A stretch of DNA of 64,000 nucleotides, taken from positions 3,664,282 through 3,728,281 of the forward strand of contig NZ_KV917376.1 in NCBI RefSeq assembly GCF_002019695.1, read 5' to 3'. Positions 34,861-44,100 of this stretch are shown here, piece by piece. Source of the stretch: Evansella clarkii (GTDB lineage Bacteria; Bacillota; Bacilli; Bacillales; Salisediminibacteriaceae). The position numbers were made by a program, and so were the translations under genes. The number at the start of each line of letters is the position of its first letter. The stretch's first letter is position 1. Below the pieces are notes generated by a model, which saw only the letters and a list, made by a program, of their open reading frames with translations, did no database searches and was not told the DNA's origin.

Positions 34861-35658
34861 TTAGCACAATAAACTTTGAACACGATCCGCTATGTAATTC
34901 TTTAAGAATAAAAGTTCATTTTTTTCAAACTTATTATTACCTTTTTCATTCGAATAACAGTCAACTACTTTACTAATAGTAATTCTCAATTCTTGTGGGA
35001 AAGTTTTTAAACCCCAGTTACCAGCTTCTTGCTTTGATGGGATGACTCCATGCTTTAAATACCAATACACCCTGATCAAATTTAACGAACAATAAATTGG
35101 GTGTGCTTCAATATTTTCTATACAATCCTGAAAATCACCCATTATCGAAGAAATATAATCTGACCGTGGAACTGAAGGGAAAATTTCATCAATTGGTACA
35201 CCTTCTACACATATACCTCTGTGATTAATAATGGTTATATGAGCTGCTAAATCTGTATCATGGTTGATATCTCCATTTATATACTTAGATGCACCCCTTA
35301 TCAAATCATCTTCATACCGTTCTCTCCAGAACTCGCTGTAATGAAAGTCAAACGGGCAAGGGTACTGCCAGCTTTTTAACTGATCTCTAGTTAGGAAACT
35401 TATTTCAACTGGAAATGGAGAATTAGAACAATTTAAAAGGAACTGCGCTAACTTCCTCTTCGTCTCGACTGTTACAGAATTCTTCGTGACAACCAAAACA
35501 TCAATATCACTGCTTTTTGGGTTAAATCCCCCCATTGCTAAAGAACCGTGTAAATAGAAACCTAAGAAGTCGTTATTTATGATTTCCGTAATCCCTTTTT
35601 TCATATTTAAGGTAAAATCTTTTAAATCAGAAGGACACGTTCTCCAATGATACCCCAT
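34861..35658 (-). CDS. AadA-like aminoglycoside nucleotidyltransferase
   Basis: A 265-residue protein with the nucleotidyltransferase core GSLAMGGFNPKSSDIDVL (residues 38-55, two catalytic Asp in DID) followed by a helical C-terminal domain of the DUF4111 type (YWYLKHGVIPSKQEAGNWGLKTFP, shown in part), as in ANT(3'')/ANT(9) spectinomycin-streptomycin adenylyltransferases. Resistance is plausible but not proven; a conserved Trp/Asp pair for the drug cannot be verified by eye. A GGAGGAG site precedes the ATG. Its 3' flank has GCTAATGGAAACGATAGC. Confidence 0.78.
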   Translation of the reverse strand: MGYHWRTCPSDLKDFTLNMKKGITEIINNDFLGFYLHGSLAMGGFNPKSSDIDVLVVTKNSVTVETKRKLAQFLLNCSNSPFPVEISFLTRDQLKSWQYPCPFDFHYSEFWRERYEDDLIRGASKYINGDINHDTDLAAHITIINHRGICVEGVPIDEIFPSVPRSDYISSIMGDFQDCIENIEAHPIYCSLNLIRVYWYLKHGVIPSKQEAGNWGLKTFPQELRITISKVVDCYSNEKGNNKFEKNELLFLKNYIADRVQSLLC

Positions 35659-35687
35659 TTTATAACTCCTCCTAATCTATTGAGTCT

Positions 35688-35775
35688 CCTTCAGTTTAAC
35701 ATTTTTTCCAGTTTTTGATTGTAAAACAAAAGAGCTGCAGCATTGCAACTCACGAGTTCGCTATCTTACCCTGTA
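35688..35775 (-). repeat. Array repeat module
   Basis: Minus-strand order: CAGGGTAAGATAGCG, AACTCGT, hairpin GAGTTGCAATGCTGCAGCTC, TTTTGTTTT, then AAAACTGGAAAAAATGTTAA and AAACTGAAGG. It follows the GyrI-like gene. Confidence 0.75.
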
Positions 35776-35788
35776 TTTCAATTGTCTC

Positions 35789-36181
35789 TTACTTTATAGC
35801 TATATGAATTTCAATTTCTCCATTAGGATAGTATTTTTCAAAATCAAAGGAGTAAGCTCTATTTAATATACCTGCTTCTTCTTGCTCCCATATACTGTTC
35901 CAGGTATTGAAGATTCCTTGTTCGGTTGTATCCACTTTAAAAATACGATATGGGTCGTTTGATGGTATTTCTATAAAAGATTCCCCGTTAGAATCTTCAA
36001 CAGAGATACTTAATGTATAATCACCTTTATAGTCGCTTTGATACTCATGATATACACCGTAAATACTTTCATGTTTAGGTAAACGCTCAGAAGCCTCTTT
36101 CCACATCCCAGTGATTTTTTGCATGACATGTTCATCATTAAAATTATTGGTTCTTATACTTTTTACAATTGATAACTTCAT
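35789..36181 (-). CDS. GyrI-like effector-binding domain protein
   Basis: A 130-residue stand-alone GyrI-like/AraC effector-binding domain with a central FIEIPSNDPYRIFKVD and the C-terminal strand GEIEIHIAIK. The domain binds small hydrophobic or cationic ligands. Such stand-alone domains are known from integron cassettes (the Cass2 family), which is a suggestive parallel. The ATG at 36181 is placed after GGGGGTG. It is the promoter-proximal end of the minus-strand array. Confidence 0.72.
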   Translation of the reverse strand: MKLSIVKSIRTNNFNDEHVMQKITGMWKEASERLPKHESIYGVYHEYQSDYKGDYTLSISVEDSNGESFIEIPSNDPYRIFKVDTTEQGIFNTWNSIWEQEEAGILNRAYSFDFEKYYPNGEIEIHIAIK

Positions 36182-36353
36182 TACTTTCACCCCCTCAATA
36201 TAGCTTCATCTTATATTTCAATATTGCTATTTAGATTTCCTTCTGCGTGTGGCAAACTTCTAGTTAAATCATCGCTTATATATAACCCAACAATTATCCA
36301 GGAAAATTATATTTTCATATGAATTAGTGAATTATACCTTATGAGGTGATTGT

Positions 36354-37355
36354 ATGGACAAGGAAGAGTTAAAGCTTATTTCTGCTGAGGTAGGAACTTT
36401 GTGGGCTGAGTACGTCAATGGGACAGCTGTTCATATTGTAAGCAAATACATGCTGTCCATAATAGAAGATGAAAAGGTAAGAACTATTGTTGAAGAAGCG
36501 GTAAATATATGGAAAACAAAAGCAGCAGATAGCTGTGTTTCTTGAGAAGGACGGATTTCCCGAACCCATAGGCTTTACTGATGCAGACCTAAATAAAGAG
36601 ACAGTAAGATTGTTTTCTGACGTATTCTGCTTGCACTATTTACATGTGATGACACTCCATGGCTTGCTGGGGCACATCACATCGCTCAGTGCCTCTGTCA
36701 GAAAAGATTTAAGAAGCTTTTATGACTCATGCGATAATGAAGCCAAGAAAATGTACCATCAAACTATTGAACTATTGTTAGAAAAAGACCACTTTCAAAG
36801 AGACCCATATTTTTATCCTGAATCCGCTCCTGAATTTGTTACAGGCCAGCAGTTTTTAGATGGTTTCTTCGGCGAAAACCCCCGTTAGCCGCAACTGAAA
36901 TTATCAGCCTTTCATTTAATTTGAAAAAGGAGATCCTGGAAAAAACTCTTTCTATTGGTTTTAGCCAAGTTGCTCAATCTGAAGAAGTAAGAAAGTTTCT
37001 GGAAACATCACATAAAACAGCTGATAATCAAATCCAGACGCTTAGTAATATACTAAAAAAAGACAATTTGCCTGTCACAATGTCCTGGGAATCGGAAATC
37101 TCAACCTCTCAGGAGTCTCCTTTTTCAGATAAATTAATGCTGTATCACATGGGTTTCCTGCTGCAAACCGCACAAGCCTACCATGGAACTGGACTTGCCA
37201 CTGCAATTCGGACCGACCTTGCGGTAACTTATAAGAAGATTATATTGAAAAACATCATGGTAACAAAAGAATGGTTCAATTTAATGACGGAATTCAAGTG
37301 GCTGGAAGAGCCGCCGCTTGCTCCAAACAGAAAAAAACTGGCTCAGGATAAATAA
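36354..37355 (+). pseudogene. DUF3231 protein broken by two frameshifts
   Basis: Three consecutive frames together give one DUF3231 protein of about 333 residues, starting MDKEELKLISAEVGTLW. The first shift lies near 36510-36525 in a run TGGAAAACAAAAG (the second frame reads KQQIAVFLEKDGFPEP). The second lies at 36876-36880 in a C5 run (the third frame reads LAATEIISLSFNLKKEILEK). DUF3231 proteins are duplicated four-helix bundles of ferritin-like shape, common in spore formers. Both lesions sit in homopolymers, so sequencing error cannot be excluded. GAGGTGATTGT precedes the ATG. Confidence 0.82.
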
Positions 37356-37408
37356 TTAACGAATCAGCACCTTCTTTTAATGGAAGGTGTTTTATTCTGA
37401 CCAAAAAA

Positions 37409-37459
37409 AAGATAAGCCCCCAAAATGAGTTCGCGGCTCAAAATGGGGTAACTAATCTT
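37409..37459. terminator. Bidirectional terminator, copy 3 of dispersed palindrome
   Basis: AAGATAAG, CCCCCAAAATGAG, loop TTCGCGG, CTCAAAATGGGG, TAACTAATCTT. It lies between the convergent DUF3231 and gerKC-like genes. The 75 bases to the right (ATCTAAGCTGTTGCGGCAGTTAGT) repeat those right of copy 1, so the repeated unit is longer than the hairpin. Confidence 0.75.
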
Positions 37460-37825
37460 CTGATCCCTGCGCCATTCCCCTATAAAGGGATCTAAGCTGT
37501 TGCGGCAGTTAGTATAGCAGTCCTCTATCCAATGCCTTAAATAAATTTAAAGTTTCAAATATTTTAGTCGCTGTTTCATCTGCTCGACATTTACTTTATG
37601 TTTAAATTCCGGTACCATTGCGCGGCAGGTTCCACTTCTTCCGCCTTGTATTTTATAATTCGATCGACAACCCTGTACATAAGTGGCTGGCTTTACCCTC
37701 CGTATAAAAGAAGGGAATAATACGGCTTGAAGCGTTAATATAAAATCCACGGAAAGCCAGTCAGTCTATCCAACTTCATCAAGAAGAACGCCTGATAATT
37801 GTCGCAGGTGAAATTCTGAAATAAT
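37460..37825. other. Gap with degenerate open frames
   Basis: On the minus strand, MYRVVDRIIKYKAEEVEPAA (about 37590-37680) and, in another frame, FKHKVNVEQMKQRLKYLKL (37547-37605) look like adjacent pieces of one small dead gene. No intact gene is supported. Confidence 0.3.
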
Positions 37826-38944
37826 TTAATTAATTATACCATGCTGTATAACTTCAACTGTGACTGTTGGGTTAAACTCTATTTTTGAATAGTCTTTTTC
37901 CCAGTCTAAATACTTCCATCTTTCTGGATATAGTGCAATTAATTCTCTTCCTATGCCAAAACCATCACAATTGGCATCTTGCATCTTTTTAATTACCGTG
38001 TGAGCTTTTTCAGTCAATAGCTCTGATAATTTATTATTTAATTTAAGAACTTCTTCTCTTGTTGTTAGTTGATCATGTGGATAATCATTGACTTCTGCCT
38101 TAATAACTAAAGAAATATCTACCTTTACTTGATTATCTTCAGATACCTGAATTTTTCTATTTACTTTAGAGTGCTCGAGGTTAAATGTAATAAAATTTTT
38201 TATCTCCTGTTTTTCGTGGTCAGAAACTTTCAGGGTTAAGCTTCCATCTCTAGATTTCTTATTATCCATTAGTAAAAACAATGTAGACTCAGATGTATCA
38301 AGGGTTCCTGTAAACTCTTGATTATTAAACATAGCTACACCCTGTACTTTTAGTTCATCATTTTTAGCTGTTAAATATGGAACCATAAAATCTTGACCTG
38401 GGTCAAACATAATTGGACAGATAGTTTGGAGGTTAAGATTTGGTACGATTGTAGATTCTTCTGCACTTAACAACAAATCTAAAATATACTCTGATGGTTT
38501 TTGACTATGTATTATTGGTACCCTCATTGCATCTTTTGCTGTACCTTCAACTACTACTAATTTAGCACTTATTGAACTTCTTGGATCTCTGTAGTAGAGG
38601 TCCAATATTGGATAAATGGGTTGTGCAGCTAACTCACTCCCAAGAATCATCACTCTAAGCTTAGATGGATCAATAACTTCTCCCACTTTTCTATCTAAGG
38701 CATTCCTAACTTGATTAGGAGTCGATCCGGATTCAGAAAAAAATTGTGCTTTATCTTCAACTTTTTCCTTTGAAATTTTAGGTGAACTAATGGTACCTAA
38801 TAATTTCCCATCCTCTGTATAATCAAACCCTGCTGCCATTAATAATGTGGTCTCCTTCAGTAAACGTTGATCCCAGCAACCGCATAAGAAAAAAAGAACT
38901 ATTACAATGAGAAAACACTTTACTGAAAATGCTTGTCCTTTCAT
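37826..38944 (-). CDS. gerKC: Spore germination lipoprotein, GerKC/GerAC family
   Basis: A 372-residue Ger(x)C-family lipoprotein, the C subunit of a germinant receptor. The signal peptide ends LCGCWD (lipobox Cys near residue 22, with the conserved W-D after it). Then come SSPKISKEKVED, SARSSISAKLVVVEG-like strands and a C-terminal EVLKLNNKLSELL block. Start at 38944, immediately after the gerKB stop, with GGAGAG upstream, rather than 38968. It is the last gene of a KA-KB-KC operon. The subclass name is a family label, not proof of a GerK orthologue. Confidence 0.88.
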   Translation of the reverse strand: MKGQAFSVKCFLIVIVLFFLCGCWDQRLLKETTLLMAAGFDYTEDGKLLGTISSPKISKEKVEDKAQFFSESGSTPNQVRNALDRKVGEVIDPSKLRVMILGSELAAQPIYPILDLYYRDPRSSISAKLVVVEGTAKDAMRVPIIHSQKPSEYILDLLLSAEESTIVPNLNLQTICPIMFDPGQDFMVPYLTAKNDELKVQGVAMFNNQEFTGTLDTSESTLFLLMDNKKSRDGSLTLKVSDHEKQEIKNFITFNLEHSKVNRKIQVSEDNQVKVDISLVIKAEVNDYPHDQLTTREEVLKLNNKLSELLTEKAHTVIKKMQDANCDGFGIGRELIALYPERWKYLDWEKDYSKIEFNPTVTVEVIQHGIIN

Positions 38945-38946
38945 CA

Positions 38947-40044
38947 CTAATCTCTCCGCTCTTTCCAAATTATTGAATATAGAAATAGTATTATTGGAAT
39001 TATTCCAATGAAGATCATACTAACTATTCCTAAGATATTACTCAGTTTTGTAATAAGTAAATTATTCATTGGAATAAATGAAAGCAACAATATTACTACT
39101 CCAGTTATTGGAACAAACCTTCTGTGCTCTTTGGATTTAAAGCATTTAGCCAGAGTAAATGATGCTAAATATAAATAACTCATAAAAGAAGTCATGACAG
39201 CAATACACCATAATGGTATAAAAATGATATCAATTCTATCTATAACTGTGGATGTAAATGCTTTGAGCATATAAACAGTTGGGTAAGGAACCAGCATAAG
39301 TTCATCAGGACTAAAAAACGTGTAGCTTGTAATGACTACAAATAAATAAAGTAATACAATAAACAAGTGAGCTAAGCTTACCGTTTTTAATGTGGTATTT
39401 GCTTTCTTGTCAGCAGCTTGCTGAATAAATGGATGTACAACAAGTAATATTTCAAAGCCAAGGAAAGCAATCGTGGATTCAAATGATCCCATAAAAATGT
39501 TCTTGATACCTGCTTGTCCAATAGGGAAAAGATATAATAAATGAACATTTGTGTAAGCCATAACAGTGGTAATGATAAAAAAAATAAATATTATTGATGT
39601 CAACACAAAAAACCTTGCAATCGTAATTAAACTTTCCCTGACAAGATATACACATACAAAAATAAGGCTGAAATTGATGACCAATCTTGGAGTAAATGGG
39701 AATAACCATATATTCATAAAATTCGTGAAAATAACTAACATAATTATGCAGGTATAAGTAAAATAGAGGAAATATCCTACTTTTACTACATATGCAATTA
39801 GATTACCTAAATACTTTTGACCAATATCGTATATATTAAGGCCTTTATTTAACTTAAACATATAGATATATATTATTAATAGTATCTGTACAAATATCCC
39901 AGCGATAATAATTGATATCCAGCCATCAGTACTCGCTTTTTGTAAAACACTATATGGTAATGATAATATCCCTACTCCTATTTGAGCTTGAATCATTAGA
40001 AAGAGCAATTGTCTTTGTGTTAAATACGACTTTTTGTTATTCAT
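38947..40044 (-). CDS. gerKB: Spore germination permease, GerKB/GerAB family
   Basis: A 365-residue protein of the amino acid permease-like GerAB family, the germinant-binding B subunit. About ten hydrophobic helices are seen; the N-terminus MNNKKSYLTQRQLLFLMIQAQIGVGILSLP (shown in part) is diagnostic. The ATG at 40044 overlaps the gerKA stop (ATGA), suggesting translational coupling; a GTG at 40056 is the alternative start. It sits in the inner spore membrane. Germinant identity cannot be deduced. Confidence 0.88.
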   Translation of the reverse strand: MNNKKSYLTQRQLLFLMIQAQIGVGILSLPYSVLQKASTDGWISIIIAGIFVQILLIIYIYMFKLNKGLNIYDIGQKYLGNLIAYVVKVGYFLYFTYTCIIMLVIFTNFMNIWLFPFTPRLVINFSLIFVCVYLVRESLITIARFFVLTSIIFIFFIITTVMAYTNVHLLYLFPIGQAGIKNIFMGSFESTIAFLGFEILLVVHPFIQQAADKKANTTLKTVSLAHLFIVLLYLFVVITSYTFFSPDELMLVPYPTVYMLKAFTSTVIDRIDIIFIPLWCIAVMTSFMSYLYLASFTLAKCFKSKEHRRFVPITGVVILLLSFIPMNNLLITKLSNILGIVSMIFIGIIPIILFLYSIIWKERRD

Positions 40045-41570
40045 TTCCTTTTCCACTCTCTAGAATCACCCTGTCTGGTTGTCTTTCTTGCTCCACTATC
40101 TTTTGGTCTTTTTTTCATCATCCATAGTGGTGCCCGGAAAAAGCTGTCTTTTAAATCCTGCAATCTTAATGGAGATATTGGGCTTAGATATGGTGTTCCA
40201 AACGATTCCAGCTTGCACAAATGAATCAGGACTAATGTAAAATAAATGACCATACCGTAAAAGCCTAAAGTAGCAGCAAAAAACATTGCAGGAAATCTTA
40301 AAAGTCTAATTGTATTACTCATATCGTAAGAAGGAACTACAAAAGATGATACTGCTGTAAGGGCTACCACAATTATCATGACATTCGACACTAACCCAGC
40401 ACGCACAATGGCATCACCAATTACTAATCCTCCAACAATACCTATTGTTTGACCTATAGGAGTGGGAAGACGAATACCTGCCTCTCTTATTATTTCAATT
40501 GTTAACTCAACCAAAAGAGCTTCTATTAGAGGCGGGTACGGAATTTCTTCAACTGAACTTTTTATTGCTAAGACTAATTCTGTTGGGATTATTTCAGAAT
40601 GAAATGAAATGATAGATATATATATAGAAGGTAGTGTTACTGCAATTAAGAGGCTGATCATACGCAAAACCCTAAAAAACGATCCCGTAATCCACCGGCT
40701 ATTGTATTCATCAGGAGATTGGAAAAATGCAAAAAAATTAATCGGTAAAATTATTGCATCAGGTGCACCATCTGATAATAAAGCTATTCTTCCTTCCATA
40801 ATGTTGGCAACTGCCCTATCTACTCTTTCTGTATTTAGCATTTGTGGAAATAAACTATATGCATTGTCCTCAATAAATTCTTCTGTAAAGCCTGGATTAA
40901 TAATTAAATCAGTATCAATTGAAGTGATTCTTCTCTCCACTTCTTTAAGGATATGCTCATTTACAATTTTATTATGAAAAACAATAGCGATTTTGGTTTG
41001 GGCTTCGCTACCAAGCGTGTAGTAACGAACGACTAAATTTTTATTTTTTATTCTATTTCGAATAAGGTTAATGTTAGTATTGAGGTTCTCAATAAAGCCT
41101 TCATGATCTCCCCGAACCACTTTCTCATTCATTGGCTCTTCAATACTGCGATCATGTGTTTTTTTTATTTCAAATTCATATAAATTTTCGTCTTCTTCGA
41201 TAAATAATAAACACTTTCCTTCTAACAACGCATTGAAACTCTCATTAATCGAATCTAAACTACGCAGAGCATACATTAAATTCTTTGATTGCCGTGATTC
41301 TATCTCAATTAATGACATATCAGATAATTTTTCGTATAGCTTATCATTGTCAATCAATGTTTCTATATATATTAGGAGAGCTTTCCTATTACCTAAGAAC
41401 AAACTTTGCTTCTTTAAATCTTGTGTGTCAGAAAATTTCTTTAAATAATAGCTAAAAAAATCATTTAGGCTCTCAGTAGGTGGATATTCTTCTCCTGACT
41501 CTTGCTTTTCTATTTGCTGTTCTTCATTCCTAGTCGTTTTATTTCTTTTAAATATATTTAAGATTCTCAT
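40041..41570 (-). CDS. gerKA: Spore germination protein, GerKA/GerAA family
   Basis: A 509-residue A subunit. A cytoplasmic N-terminal part (residues 1-270; ESLNDFFSYYLKKFSDTQDL, then NTERVDRAVANIMEGRIALLSDGAP, shown in part) is followed by about five helices from residue 290. The PPLIEALLVELTIEIIREAGIRLPTPIGQTIGIVGG region is the family hallmark (given in part). AGGTGG precedes the ATG. It starts the KA-KB-KC operon, with a sigma-G-like promoter upstream. The acid- and Lys-rich first 30 residues are variable in the family. Confidence 0.9.
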   Translation of the reverse strand: MRILNIFKRNKTTRNEEQQIEKQESGEEYPPTESLNDFFSYYLKKFSDTQDLKKQSLFLGNRKALLIYIETLIDNDKLYEKLSDMSLIEIESRQSKNLMYALRSLDSINESFNALLEGKCLLFIEEDENLYEFEIKKTHDRSIEEPMNEKVVRGDHEGFIENLNTNINLIRNRIKNKNLVVRYYTLGSEAQTKIAIVFHNKIVNEHILKEVERRITSIDTDLIINPGFTEEFIEDNAYSLFPQMLNTERVDRAVANIMEGRIALLSDGAPDAIILPINFFAFFQSPDEYNSRWITGSFFRVLRMISLLIAVTLPSIYISIISFHSEIIPTELVLAIKSSVEEIPYPPLIEALLVELTIEIIREAGIRLPTPIGQTIGIVGGLVIGDAIVRAGLVSNVMIIVVALTAVSSFVVPSYDMSNTIRLLRFPAMFFAATLGFYGMVIYFTLVLIHLCKLESFGTPYLSPISPLRLQDLKDSFFRAPLWMMKKRPKDSGARKTTRQGDSREWKRK

Positions 41571-41619
41571 GTGAATTCCACCTCAGGATGAACTAAAGAC
41601 CTTAATTTTTATACCTCTC

Positions 41620-41649
41620 TAATATTTGTTCACCAGTTAGTTTTTATAC
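41620..41649 (-). promoter_or_regulatory. Candidate sigma-G promoter of the minus-strand ger operon
   Basis: On the minus strand GTATA (41649-41645) and AATATTA (41626-41620), 18 bases apart, fit the forespore sigma-G consensus in all but one base (C to A at the first -10 position). The spacing and location 50 bases before gerKA are right. Confidence 0.5.
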
Positions 41650-41853
41650 GTCAGTTAATTCCAAACAAAAACATGAACTTACTGACCTTCCCTCTGTTGA
41701 ATAATACTTGAAAAATTAATTGGTTTGCCAGAACACCACACTTAAAACGACAGTCTATAAAGGCTCAAGAGCTTAGCTTTTTAGTCTTCCCCAATCCCCC
41801 ATTAGCTGTTCACATTTAGAGGCTATACTACTTCATAATTTTGTTATTTACTC

Positions 41854-41884
41854 TTGACTCTGGAGTAACTCCATACTTTAAGAT
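41854..41884 (+). promoter_or_regulatory. MerR-type promoter/operator
   Basis: TTGACT (41854-41859) and TAAGAT (41879-41884) are separated by 19 bases, the long spacer typical of MerR-activated promoters, and the spacer contains the dyad TGGAGTAACTCCA (41861-41873). It drives the MATE gene and, probably, the MerR gene behind it. Confidence 0.8.
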
Positions 41885-41920
41885 ACGGATATTGAAAATA
41901 TAGTTACAGGAGAGAGTCAA

Positions 41921-43264
41921 ATGAATATTGCATCAGGAATCAAGAAAGAACATACGATGAAATCTTTGCTGGCTTATGCCGCTCCCACTATCAGCGTCAT
42001 GATTTTTATATCCATTTATACGATGATTGACGGAATCTTTGTAGCACGTTATGTGAATTCTACGGCGTTGGCAGCTGTTAATATTTTTATGCCTGTTTAC
42101 GGTTTAATTTTTGCCATTGCGTTAATACTTGGTACCGGCGGCAGTGCGCTTATTGCTAAAAAAATGGGTGAAAATAAATACGAGGAAGCCAGAAGCAACT
42201 TTACGTTTATTGTAATTTGTGGTGCTGCCTTAGGTCTTTTCATTATGACAACAGGATTATTATTTATTCAGCCTGTACTGGAACTATTTGGTGCTGGAAC
42301 AAATCCTCAATTATTTGATTACACGCTTACTTATGCGAAGATCATCTTGTGGATTAGTCCCTTTCTTATTGTCCAGGTAATGTTTGAAACGCTGTTTGTG
42401 ACCGCTGGTAAGCCTAAATTAAGTTTAATCATCACAATTATAGGTGGAAGTACCAACATCATTCTGGACTATTTGTTCATTGTGGTCATGAACATGGGGA
42501 TTGAGGGGGCTGCTCTGGCAACTGCTATTGGAATGGTTATTCCAGCAGTCCTTGGTATCCTATACTTTTTCGTTGCCAGGAAAAATATTCTTTACTTTAC
42601 TAAATTTAAGGTGGAATGGGACATCCTTTTAAGAAGCTGTATAAACGGGTCTTCTGAAATGGTTACAAACCTTTCCTCTTCTGTCGTGACAATGGCACTA
42701 AACGTGTTAATGCTGAAATTCATCGGAGTAGATGGAGTAGCAGCTGTTACAATTATGCTTTATGTTATGTTTGTTTTAACCCCATTTTTTATGGGCTACT
42801 CCGTTGGTATAGCTCCTATTATCAGCTATAATTATGGAAGTCAAAATACGGGACAATTAAAGACCATCTTTAAAAACAGCATGATTTTTATAAGCGCCAG
42901 TTCGATGATTGTGTTTATATTCTCCCTTCTGCTTGGACCATATATCATTCAATTTATGAGTGGAGAAGGCAGTGAAGTATATGAAATAGCTAAAAATGGA
43001 TTTTGGATTTTCTCTATTAGTTTTTTATTTATGGGATTTAACATCTTTACTTCCATGTTGTTTACGGCTCTTTCTAACGGGAAGATTTCAGCAATCATCT
43101 CCTTACTGCGAACGCTGGTATTTGTTTTAATTGCTTTATTGACACTTCCATTCATATTTGGTGTCAACGGAATATGGATAGCTATTCCACTGGCCGAATT
43201 CTTATCAATCATTGTTTGTGCCTTCTTTATATTCCGAAAGAGAAAAGTATATCAGTATATATAG
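41921..43264 (+). CDS. MATE family multidrug efflux transporter
   Basis: A 447-residue MATE (MepA-like) antiporter with 12 hydrophobic helices and two repeated halves. ARYVNSTALAAVNIFMP near residue 40 and TNIILDYLFIVVMNMGIEGAALAT near 175 (shown in part) are typical. It should export cationic drugs with Na+ or H+ exchange. AGGAGAG lies upstream of the ATG. It forms an operon with the MerR-family regulator whose start lies 15 bases after its stop, and is governed by the MerR-type promoter upstream. Confidence 0.88.
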   Translation: MNIASGIKKEHTMKSLLAYAAPTISVMIFISIYTMIDGIFVARYVNSTALAAVNIFMPVYGLIFAIALILGTGGSALIAKKMGENKYEEARSNFTFIVICGAALGLFIMTTGLLFIQPVLELFGAGTNPQLFDYTLTYAKIILWISPFLIVQVMFETLFVTAGKPKLSLIITIIGGSTNIILDYLFIVVMNMGIEGAALATAIGMVIPAVLGILYFFVARKNILYFTKFKVEWDILLRSCINGSSEMVTNLSSSVVTMALNVLMLKFIGVDGVAAVTIMLYVMFVLTPFFMGYSVGIAPIISYNYGSQNTGQLKTIFKNSMIFISASSMIVFIFSLLLGPYIIQFMSGEGSEVYEIAKNGFWIFSISFLFMGFNIFTSMLFTALSNGKISAIISLLRTLVFVLIALLTLPFIFGVNGIWIAIPLAEFLSIIVCAFFIFRKRKVYQYI

Positions 43265-43278
43265 AAGTGAGGTGTTTT

Positions 43279-44100
43279 ATGGAGATAAATCCACAACTCC
43301 ATCTGACTACAGGCCAATTTGCAAAACTTCTTAATGTAAAAAAAGATACTCTGATTTATTACGATAAAGTGGGGGTCTTTTCCCCTGATATTATTGCTTC
43401 TAATGGCTATCGGTATTATTCCATTTATCAGGCAGATGTTTTTAGTGTCATTCTTATTCTTAAAGAATTAGATATGTCTTTAAAAGAGATCAAACAATTT
43501 CTGGATAACAGATCACCGGAAAAGCTTATACTTATACTGGAGAAGAAAGAAAAAGTTCTTGCTGAGAAAATCTCAGAACTGGAATCAAAAAAAAAAGTGG
43601 TTGCACATAAAATAAATGATACAAAACAAGCGTTAGAAGCAAACTTGCAGGAAATCGTGTTTGAAACTATAAATCAGGATCAATTCTTTGTCGTTAGTGA
43701 CACCAAACACCTCACTAACGAAATTAACTTTTATGACTTATTGCAGCAGCATTACAGATATTTGGACGAACACGACATTATACCGTACCCGTCTGAAGGC
43801 TGGATGAGGCGTGTTGGCAATGTTCTCACTGGAGAAACAGAAAAGTATGATTATCTTTATACCAAAGTGGATGATTCAACTTATGCGAACCATATTAAGG
43901 AGAAGGGGACTTATTTAGTGGCCTATCACGATGAAGGTTATATGAGTATTGAAAAAACTTACAAGCGCATAACAGACTATGCAGAAGCTCATAATTTCAG
44001 TTTGACTGGCTATTTTTACGAAGATATCCTGCTGGATGAGTTATCAGTGAAAGGAATGGAAAAATACATGGTGAAAATATCAGTGAAAATAAAAAATTGA
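43279..44100 (+). CDS. MerR family transcriptional activator with GyrI-like domain
   Basis: A 273-residue regulator. The N-terminal winged helix (TTGQFAKLLNVKKDTLIYYD, NGYRYYSIYQADVF) and a long coiled coil (about 85-125) are followed by a GyrI-like effector-binding domain (about 130-273) with EGWMRRVG and YEDILLDELSVKGMEKYMVKISV (in part). This matches BltR/BmrR-type multidrug sensors. The start at 43279 follows GTGAGGTG; the longer frame from 43174 overlaps the MATE gene. It likely activates its own operon when a drug binds. Confidence 0.88.
   Translation: MEINPQLHLTTGQFAKLLNVKKDTLIYYDKVGVFSPDIIASNGYRYYSIYQADVFSVILILKELDMSLKEIKQFLDNRSPEKLILILEKKEKVLAEKISELESKKKVVAHKINDTKQALEANLQEIVFETINQDQFFVVSDTKHLTNEINFYDLLQQHYRYLDEHDIIPYPSEGWMRRVGNVLTGETEKYDYLYTKVDDSTYANHIKEKGTYLVAYHDEGYMSIEKTYKRITDYAEAHNFSLTGYFYEDILLDELSVKGMEKYMVKISVKIKN

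Noticed and set aside
8700-36200. Classical integron with IntI and attC sites
   Set aside because: No integrase gene in the window, and the modules are terminator-like hairpins without the R and L box pattern of attC.
37547-37750. Minus-strand open frame of 67 residues
   Set aside because: Protein-like pieces occur in two different frames, so the longest frame is probably a chance join within a dead gene.
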